From the NCBI GenBank assembly GCA_913060675.1, contig CAJXUS010000039.1:1-40487 (forward strand): DNA of 40,487 nucleotides, given 5' to 3'. This DNA comes from an uncultured Rhodospirillales bacterium. Lineage in GTDB: Bacteria > Pseudomonadota > Alphaproteobacteria > Kiloniellales > Kiloniellaceae. The translations under genes and the position numbers were made by a program. Within the stretch, counting starts at the first letter, position 1, and the number at the start of each line of letters is the position of its first letter. Shown here in pieces: positions 34,953-40,487 of this stretch. The notes under the pieces are model-generated. The model had not been told where the DNA came from and ran no database searches. It worked only from the letters and a program-made list of their open reading frames with translations.

Positions 34953-35474
34953 TTAAATGTTGTCGGACAGATCGCGGTAGGTGTGAAATGTACCTTGGGG
35001 AGAATTTAAGGAATAACAAAAGTTAAGAAAGAAACGGGGGGTTTTTGTAGAAGAATTCCTATCTTCAGCTAAAGGCAGAATTAAGCGGTAGTAATCATAT
35101 GGTTCTTCGGCTTCATAACTAACGTGCCATACTTGAGGTGCCGCTGCTTCATAAGCGCTTTCAAATTCATCGAAATGTCGTCGATAAACTTCCCTTGGCG
35201 TGCCCTCTAGAAGGCTTTTACCACACAGGTCTTCGGGTGAGGCCGCTGATATCTCTGAACCATACAAACGGAAGATAAAATCCAAGGGTTTTTGTTGAAT
35301 CTCAAGAATGCAAATTCTACCAAGAAAATTCTTGTAATCTGCCGGATTCATTTCACTTTTTAAAGGGAAGCCGTCCGCAGGTTTATGGTCATTCCAGATT
35401 CTGAGTAACCGGGTTATATCCTCAGGTAACGGAGCTGTTTCTATAAGAGAGGATTGGTAAGCATTATTCAGCAT
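34953..35474 (-). CDS. PAS_5-type domain protein, copy A
   Basis: A 173-residue cytoplasmic single-domain PAS_5-like protein. It shares with copy B the blocks KSEMNPADYKNFLGRICIL, FIFRLYGSEISAASPEDLCGKSLLEGTP, HFDEFESAYEAAAPQVWHVSYE and DYYRLILPL. It starts 96 nt after the intact OpuAC-like gene on the same strand and is probably co-transcribed with it. The PAS fold suggests small-molecule or protein sensing; no kinase, cyclase or HTH output domain is attached, so it would have to act through a partner. Confidence 0.82.
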   Translation of the reverse strand: MLNNAYQSSLIETAPLPEDITRLLRIWNDHKPADGFPLKSEMNPADYKNFLGRICILEIQQKPLDFIFRLYGSEISAASPEDLCGKSLLEGTPREVYRRHFDEFESAYEAAAPQVWHVSYEAEEPYDYYRLILPLAEDRNSSTKTPRFFLNFCYSLNSPQGTFHTYRDLSDNI

Positions 35475-35570
35475 CTATTTTATCTGGGTATAAATTATAT
35501 CTGGATAGACTAATTTGATAGACATTATAACTCATATTCATATCCTTGGCTTCGTAAATGTCACCAGGAT

Positions 35571-36563
35571 CTATTCTTGAAGTGTCATATGTTGTTTACA
35601 GTTTCCATTGAGCCAAGCCTGCCATTTTTCAGGGTGCAGTGCGAGCCACTTTTCTGCGGCTTGGCGAGGGGTGTAGCCTTCGATGTTCACAAATTTGGAT
35701 AGATCCTCGACCATGCGTTTATTGGCGTCAATTCTTTGCAGGATGTTGTAGGCACAGGGCCATTGTTTGGGAAAATTATGCCAAACAACTTTTTTAAGCC
35801 ACCCATCTTTAGGGTTTCCACAATCGTAGGCAAGGTCGGGATTGATTCCCCAGGAGGGATCTATTGCACATTCTTTTGAATAGGCAGGGAACTCTACAAA
35901 TTGACCTGGATAGTAATTATCCGTCCAGTTCGGGGTCCAATTATGAACCAGTATAGGTCGTTTTCCTTTGATGTGTTTTTTTATCTCTGCGCGTAACTCG
36001 ATTGAGTTTTTTAGGCGTTTTATGGTGAAGGGGAGATCAAGGGCCAAAATTTTAAATTGTTCATATCTATCCCAAGGCCCTGTGATATAAAGACCTTTTT
36101 CGGAATCTGGGCTGCCTTCGAAAATTTTCGCACACTCTTTGAGCGCCTTCCAGTTCGGTAGGCCAGGGCATAAATTGGCGACGTAATCCGGATACCACCA
36201 TCCTTCCTGGGTGGTTGCCCTGTGTGTTCCCGCAGAGATAATTAAATTTTTTGCCATCATTTGTTGAAATTGATGATTTTGAGAACCCTCCCAAACTTCA
36301 ACTTGGGCGTGGATGCGGCCTCTGCCAAGTGCCCCCCATTGTTGGGCTACATCTACGGGAGCGAAAACAACCTTGTAACCAACGCGTTCGAGCACATTTC
36401 GATATACTTCTGACAAGACGATCTGGCTAGACCAGTTATTGATAGCAATCACGATAGGCTTTTCCAACTCGGCATGATTGGCCACAGCGGAGTTACGGCC
36501 TGAGGTCATAAAGCAGGCCGTGATCGTTACAAAAAATAGGACACGCCAAATGTAAGCAATCAT
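35571..36563 (-). CDS. OpuAC/ProX-like ABC substrate-binding protein, orphan
   Basis: A 330-residue periplasmic binding protein of the glycine betaine/proline betaine (OpuAC) family. An N-terminal signal peptide covers about residues 1-28 (LFFVTITACFMTSG), followed by KPIVIAINNWSSQIVLSEVYRNVLERVGYKVVF, typical of the family start. Aromatic residues that could cage a quaternary amine are frequent (NNW, GWWYPDY, HNWTPNWTDNYYPG). No permease or ATPase gene is near, so it is an orphan; it may serve a transporter elsewhere or a sensory path. Its 3' portion was duplicated to 34738-34920. A few Cys residues in the mature part are unusual but paired (CPGL, KECA, KECAI, YDC). Confidence 0.88.
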   Translation of the reverse strand: MIAYIWRVLFFVTITACFMTSGRNSAVANHAELEKPIVIAINNWSSQIVLSEVYRNVLERVGYKVVFAPVDVAQQWGALGRGRIHAQVEVWEGSQNHQFQQMMAKNLIISAGTHRATTQEGWWYPDYVANLCPGLPNWKALKECAKIFEGSPDSEKGLYITGPWDRYEQFKILALDLPFTIKRLKNSIELRAEIKKHIKGKRPILVHNWTPNWTDNYYPGQFVEFPAYSKECAIDPSWGINPDLAYDCGNPKDGWLKKVVWHNFPKQWPCAYNILQRIDANKRMVEDLSKFVNIEGYTPRQAAEKWLALHPEKWQAWLNGNCKQHMTLQE

Positions 36564-36655
36564 CGCAATCAGGATAACATCTAAGAAGTTAATAAGTATG
36601 CGGGTTAATAATTGCTGTTTTCTTAAGAGTTCTCATAAGGGAAGGGAGGACGAAT

Positions 36656-37891
36656 TCAGGCTAACAGAAATGACAAAAGGCTATTTAATCTCGTTCTACC
36701 TGAAGGCGTCGCCAAAACTCTATCTGCATTTGTAATCAATAACTTCTCATCACAAAGCTGCTTCAGTTTGGTGTGATTAACCAAATTCTTAAATTCGTCG
36801 CCAGTTTCTTCAATGATGGCTTTTAGGGATATTCCTTCTTCGAGGCGAAGCCCCATCATCATCATTTCTTCAAATCGTTCCTCTATCGAAACGGTACTAT
36901 ATGTTCTGGTCGCATGTCCGGCCTGTTCAACAGTATCTAGCCAAATTTCAGGTGCACGGTGTTGCCTAGTCGCCATTTTTTTACCTAAAGGGCCGACCAA
37001 GGGATCATTGTCAGACAAGGTCAGACGGCCATGGGCCCCAGGGCCAATACCAATATAATCACCGTACTTCCAATAAGTTAGATTATGACGGCTTTCTTCA
37101 CCAATCCTGGCATAATTTGAAATTTCGTAGTTTGGAAGACCATTCTTATCCATGATTTCGTTTGTTATGTCATAGAGCTCGGCTGCTTTGTCTGGGTTAA
37201 GTTCGGAGAGTTCTCCGCGCCGTCTGGCACCGTGAAAAGCGGTGTTTTCCTCTATAGTCAATTGATAGAGTGAAAGGTGTTCGGTCCCCTCTGCCAAGGC
37301 CCGGTCTAACTCTTGTCGCCAGGACGTTAGGTTTTGTTCTGGTCGTGCATAAATGAGATCGAACGAAAAGCGTTCAAAATTTTGGCGTGCGATATCAATG
37401 GCTTTAAAGGCCTCTTGGGCAGAGTGTTCTCGCCCGAGAAAGCGCAGGTCGTCATCATTTAGGGATTGGATGCCAAGGGATACCCGGTTGATGCCAGCCT
37501 GGGCGAAAGCTGCAAACTTTCCGGCTTCAACCGATGTTGGATTGGCTTCTAGAGTGATTTCAAGGTCATTACGACACGGCCAGTGTTGCCGAATACGATC
37601 AATCAAAGCGCCAGCGGTTTCAGGTGCCATAAGGGAGGGGGTGCCGCCACCAAAAAAGATCGAGCTAACAATACGCCCTTCGCCGCCACTCTTTTTTAAT
37701 ATTTCAGCATAGTGATCAAGTTCTTGCAGCAATGCCGCCCGCCAGCGTTCTTGAGAAACGTCTTCTCTGACGTGACTGTTGAAATCGCAATAGGGACACT
37801 TCTTTAGGCAAAATGGCCAATGAATATAGATCCCAAATCCCCGTCTGGCCGCGGCCGGTAGGAGAGTGGATGATTGCATCGATGTAACCAT
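36656..37891 (-). CDS. hemW: Heme chaperone HemW (radical SAM)
   Basis: A 411-residue radical-SAM protein of the HemN-like family; HemW binds and delivers heme rather than oxidising coproporphyrinogen. The cluster motif is CLKKCPYCDF (C-x3-C-x2-C); IFFGGGTPSLM, TLEANPTSVE, INRVSLGIQSLND, FSFDLIYARPEQN and ISNYARIGEESRHNLTYWKYGDYIGIGPGAHG follow, as does the C-terminal HemN domain (FEEMMMMGLRLEEGISL). Starts at 37891 or 37879 are both possible. It is third in the rph-rdgB-hemW run found in alphaproteobacteria. Confidence 0.95.
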   Translation of the reverse strand: MVTSMQSSTLLPAAARRGFGIYIHWPFCLKKCPYCDFNSHVREDVSQERWRAALLQELDHYAEILKKSGGEGRIVSSIFFGGGTPSLMAPETAGALIDRIRQHWPCRNDLEITLEANPTSVEAGKFAAFAQAGINRVSLGIQSLNDDDLRFLGREHSAQEAFKAIDIARQNFERFSFDLIYARPEQNLTSWRQELDRALAEGTEHLSLYQLTIEENTAFHGARRRGELSELNPDKAAELYDITNEIMDKNGLPNYEISNYARIGEESRHNLTYWKYGDYIGIGPGAHGRLTLSDNDPLVGPLGKKMATRQHRAPEIWLDTVEQAGHATRTYSTVSIEERFEEMMMMGLRLEEGISLKAIIEETGDEFKNLVNHTKLKQLCDEKLLITNADRVLATPSGRTRLNSLLSFLLA

Positions 37892-38014
37892 TTATTTGCC
37901 CGACATTGAAGGAAGCAGGAACAGTTTCCGCTTTCCTTCTGCATTTGCCACTCACTCAGCAATGTACTGAGGGGTGTTTTGTAGAAAATATGTATTACGG
38001 AAACCAGATATAGC

Positions 38015-38638
38015 TTACGCCTTAAACTTCTCTTCGACCAGAAGCGCAAAAGCACGTGCGCGGTGGCTCATAGAATGTTTGCGGACCGGGTCCATTTCGC
38101 CAAATGTGATGCTTTCGCCTTCAGCCTGAAACACGGGGTCGTAGCCAAAGCCGGAGAGGCCGCGGGCAGGGTGAACAATGGTGCCATCGACCCGGCCTTC
38201 ATAGACTTCAGTCGTGCCATCAGGCCACGCTAGGCAGAGGGCGCAGACAAAATAGGCTGCACGACTATTGTCGCCTTTAGTTGCCGCATTTTGAAGTTTT
38301 TGTTCTACCTTTTCCATCGCCAGACCGAAGTCTTTATTTGGTCCAGCCCAACGCGCAGAAAAAATACCGGGATCTCCATTCAGAGCAATAACAGCCAGTC
38401 CGCTGTCGTCTGATAAGGCTGGTAGGCCTGAACCCTTTGCTGCGGCAATCGCTTTTATTTCAGCATTGGCAGCAAAGGTATCACCGTCTTCTATCGGTTC
38501 TGGCAGGCCGAGATCACCCGCGGATACAACATCTACCCCATAAGGAGCGAGCAGTTCTGCAATTTCCCTGAGTTTCCCAGGGTTATGACTGGCAAGAACC
38601 AGCTTGCCATCGCGTAGTGATTTTTCGGCCTGCGCCAT
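38015..38638 (-). CDS. rdgB: Non-canonical purine NTP pyrophosphatase RdgB/HAM1
   Basis: A 207-residue Ham1 family enzyme removing dITP, ITP and XTP from the nucleotide pool. Family signatures: [65 protein letters not shown], and GFGYDPVFQ...[19 protein letters not shown]. The ATG at 38638 is chosen since GGAG lies 6 nt upstream; ATG 38644 and TTG 38650 are in frame. It follows rph by about 70 nt. Confidence 0.97.
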   Translation of the reverse strand: MAQAEKSLRDGKLVLASHNPGKLREIAELLAPYGVDVVSAGDLGLPEPIEDGDTFAANAEIKAIAAAKGSGLPALSDDSGLAVIALNGDPGIFSARWAGPNKDFGLAMEKVEQKLQNAATKGDNSRAAYFVCALCLAWPDGTTEVYEGRVDGTIVHPARGLSGFGYDPVFQAEGESITFGEMDPVRKHSMSHRARAFALLVEEKFKA

Positions 38639-38709
38639 GACCATCTCCAATGGATGTTTTGTCTAAGCATAATTAACTCAGACATTTAAGCTCTTATAAC
38701 TTATCGAGC

Positions 38710-39429
38710 TTATTCAGTGCCAATTGCCTGCTTTTGAAGAACAACAAGCTCTGAAATACCTTTTTCTGCGAGATCAAGAAGAGCATTGAACTCGTTGCGT
38801 GAGAAAGGTTTCTCTTCTGCGGTACCCTGAATTTCGACCACACCGAGATCACCGGTGAGAACAAAGTTGGCATCGGCTTGGGCGTTAGAATCTTCTGGGT
38901 AATCGAGATCGAGAACCGGGGTGCCTTCGAAGATGCCACAGGAAATGGCAGCGACGTGATCTGTGAGAGGGATCTCTTCGATCATTCCAAGTTTTTTCAT
39001 GTGCTGGAAAGCAAGGTGTAGGGCGACAAAGCCACCGGTAATAGAGGCTGTACGTGTTCCACCATCTGCTTGCAAGACATCGCAATCGATTTTAATCTGG
39101 CGCTCGCCAAAGCCCTTCATGTCTGCAACTGCTCGAAGAGAGCGGCCGATCAAACGTTGGATTTCCTGGGTACGGCCAGACTGTTTACCTCGGGCAGCTT
39201 CACGGTTCGAGCGACTGTGTGTGGCGCGGGGTAACATGCCATATTCAGCAGTAATCCAGCCTTTACCAGAATTGCGAAGCCAAGGAGGGGTGCTGTCTTC
39301 TACAGAAGCAGTACAGAGAACATGGGTTTCTCCGAATTTGATCAGGCAGGAGCCTTCTGCGTACTTGCTAAAATTGGTTTCAATAGTGACCTGACGCATT
39401 TGGTCAAGATTACGGCCTGATGGACGCAT
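38710..39429 (-). CDS. rph: Ribonuclease PH
   Basis: A 239-residue phosphorolytic 3'-5' exoribonuclease that trims tRNA precursors. Clear signatures: [14 protein letters not shown], the [20 protein letters not shown] strand region, [37 protein letters not shown], and [23 protein letters not shown] with the phosphate-binding and catalytic acidic residues. GAGGG before the ATG supports the start. First gene of rph-rdgB-hemW. The divergent hrcA gene often found beside it in alphaproteobacteria is replaced here by an MFS gene on the same strand. Confidence 0.97.
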   Translation of the reverse strand: MRPSGRNLDQMRQVTIETNFSKYAEGSCLIKFGETHVLCTASVEDSTPPWLRNSGKGWITAEYGMLPRATHSRSNREAARGKQSGRTQEIQRLIGRSLRAVADMKGFGERQIKIDCDVLQADGGTRTASITGGFVALHLAFQHMKKLGMIEEIPLTDHVAAISCGIFEGTPVLDLDYPEDSNAQADANFVLTGDLGVVEIQGTAEEKPFSRNEFNALLDLAEKGISELVVLQKQAIGTE

Positions 39430-39569
39430 GATATACCCTCGAGTTGGAAAAGATGTTTCGCGGAAGCTACCTTATGGTTCTTGGCAGGTCCAGAAAGATC
39501 GCCAGAAGGACAGCCAGAAACATCAAGAAAGACAGAGGGTATCTTTCCCCAACTTAAAGCAAAATGCCT

Positions 39570-40458
39570 CTAAATTAACTCCGGCGTAGAAGCCAGTAAG
39601 GTTGTTTCGATTTCCCGGCGTTTGAGACGGACCATATTCACGGCCAAGATCGTTGCAATAGCCAAAACGGGTATGAAGATGGCGTGAACCCAGTAAGCGG
39701 TTTGTTCAATGGTTGCTAAATCGGCATCTTCACCAAATCCGATGATCGCAGCTGGAATACCGGCTATTGCGGGACCGAATGCGGCGCCACACATCTGTAA
39801 TGTTGGAATAGCACCAGATCTTCGATCTTGTTCTTCCTTATTACCGGTTTCAATAATGACAGAGGAAAGATCGGCCCAAAATATACCAAAGCCTGCACCA
39901 GCTAAGAATATAGCAATGCTTAACAGCCATAGTGGGCCACCATATAGAGATATGGCGATGCCATAAACGCCGAGAAGGGCGATGAAAACACCAACTGGAA
40001 TCAGATATAAACGCCAATGCGTGTTTTGAGGAAGCTTGGCACAAAGCATTGCGGCTAAAGACCAGGACAGGGATTCTACCGCAACCATAAATCCGGCGGA
40101 AAGGGGCGAAAATCCATGAGTTTTTTGCAGAATATAAGGCCCGTAGACCATGAAGGATACGGCGGAAAGCATGGTCAGGAAAACAATCGCCAGACCTGTA
40201 CCTGAGGTGTGGAAGAGGCTGAGGCCATGTCGGGGCAACAAGGTTGTTTCGGCTTTTTTATCGCGATAGAGGAAGAGACCAAAGATCATGAGGCCGAGAA
40301 TTAAGAGTAAAATTGCATAATCAGGCAGGCGATTAGCCATCGCTACGATCAGAACGGAGCTGGCTAATAATCCAAGTCGTAAAAGGGGAAGAGATGTTTT
40401 CCCTGAGGAATGGGTTGTTTTGGATGTGATTTCATGGCGCGGAAAGGTTGTCCTAACA
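39570..40458 (-). CDS. MFS transporter, 5' end cut by contig edge
   Basis: The last 295 or so residues of a major facilitator superfamily transporter, with about nine hydrophobic helices (LLASSVLIVAMANRLPDYAILLLILGLMIFGLFLY; LAIVFLTMLSAVSFMVYGPYIL; SLYGGPLWLLSIAIFLAGAGFGIFWADL). The middle loop after the first helices and the YGPYILQKTHGFSPLSAGFMVAVESLSWSLAA segment suggest the drug-efflux (DHA2-like) branch. The first helices and start codon lie beyond the contig. Residues before V11 of the raw reading frame (MGSEMCIRDS) come from library adapter, not the genome. Substrate unknown. Confidence 0.85.
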
Positions 40459-40487
40459 CTGTCTCTTATACACATCTCCGAGCCCAC
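40459..40487. other. Nextera/Tn5 sequencing adapter remnant
   Basis: The terminal 29 bases are the 19-bp Tn5 mosaic end CTGTCTCTTATACACATCT (40459-40477) followed by CCGAGCCCAC, the read-2 Nextera adapter. This is a library-preparation artefact, not genomic sequence and not a mobile element. Confidence 0.97.

Noticed and set aside
40459..40477. Tn5 mosaic end as evidence for a transposon at the right edge.
   Set aside because: The continuing bases are the Nextera read-2 adapter, so this is library preparation, not a natural Tn5 insertion.
1..40487. tRNA, rRNA, CRISPR arrays, integrase or prophage genes.
   Set aside because: None was seen by reading; no regularly spaced repeats, no cloverleaf-like segments noticed and no phage or transposase domains in the proteins.

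Overview
This 40.5 kb window is chromosomal DNA of an alphaproteobacterium with moderate G+C content by eye. The evidence is gene order: fxsA / Tim44-like / mltA / smr / HTH, then hslVU and hisB-hisH-hisA-hisF-hisE, plus rsmI-yraN-gshB and rph-rdgB-hemW. All are blocks characteristic of alphaproteobacterial chromosomes. Genus cannot be fixed from sequence alone. A marine Rhodospirillales, Kordiimonadales or Sneathiellales-like lineage is a guess. No rRNA, tRNA, CRISPR array or intact insertion sequence was found. The last 29 bases are Nextera/Tn5 library adapter, so the right edge is an assembly contig end.

Layout. 0.2-5 kb: thioredoxin-fold protein, FxsA (minus), Tim44-like protein, lytic transglycosylase MltA, Smr protein and an HTH regulator. 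5-8.3 kb (minus): methionine sulfoxide reductases MsrB-MsrA, then the hslV-hslU-DUF1737 operon. 8.7-12.9 kb (plus): the histidine cluster hisB-hisH-GNAT-hisA-hisF-hisE, followed by a HIT protein. 13-19.2 kb: soluble PAS-PAS histidine kinase, small ParB-like protein, YifB/ComM AAA protein, DUF523, GNAT, GFA-family zinc protein and VTT-type membrane protein. 19.3-24.2 kb: SulP transporter, nitrilase-family hydrolase and two glycosyltransferases (GT2, GT9) probably for cell-surface glycans. 24.3-28.3 kb (minus): rsmI-yraN-BON lipoprotein-SirB1-like-gshB, with an LppC-type lipoprotein divergent from rsmI. 29.8-36.6 kb: accessory-looking stretch with a zinc-type ArsR/SmtB regulator and ZntA-like P-type ATPase, a phytanoyl-CoA-dioxygenase-like enzyme, an unknown 113-residue protein, and a tandemly duplicated substrate-binding-protein/PAS unit. 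36.7-39.4 kb (minus): rph-rdgB-hemW. 39.6 kb to end: MFS transporter, cut by the contig end.

Two points stand out. First, the P-type ATPase gene has a near-ideal promoter (TTGACT-N17-TATATT) whose -10 lies inside a 38-bp symmetric operator made of two overlapping CATATGAA-N6-TTCATATG palindromes. The adjacent regulator carries the exact D-x-H-x10-H-x2-E alpha5 spacing of SmtB zinc sensors. Together they form a readable zinc/cadmium efflux switch. Second, between 34.1 and 36.6 kb an OpuAC-like substrate-binding gene plus a PAS-domain gene has been duplicated in tandem. In the second copy the binding-protein gene has decayed to a 3' remnant with compensated frameshifts, while its PAS partner stayed intact. 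That selective retention, and the absence of any ABC permease or ATPase nearby, suggests an SBP-PAS sensory pair and is the best candidate here for an undescribed system.
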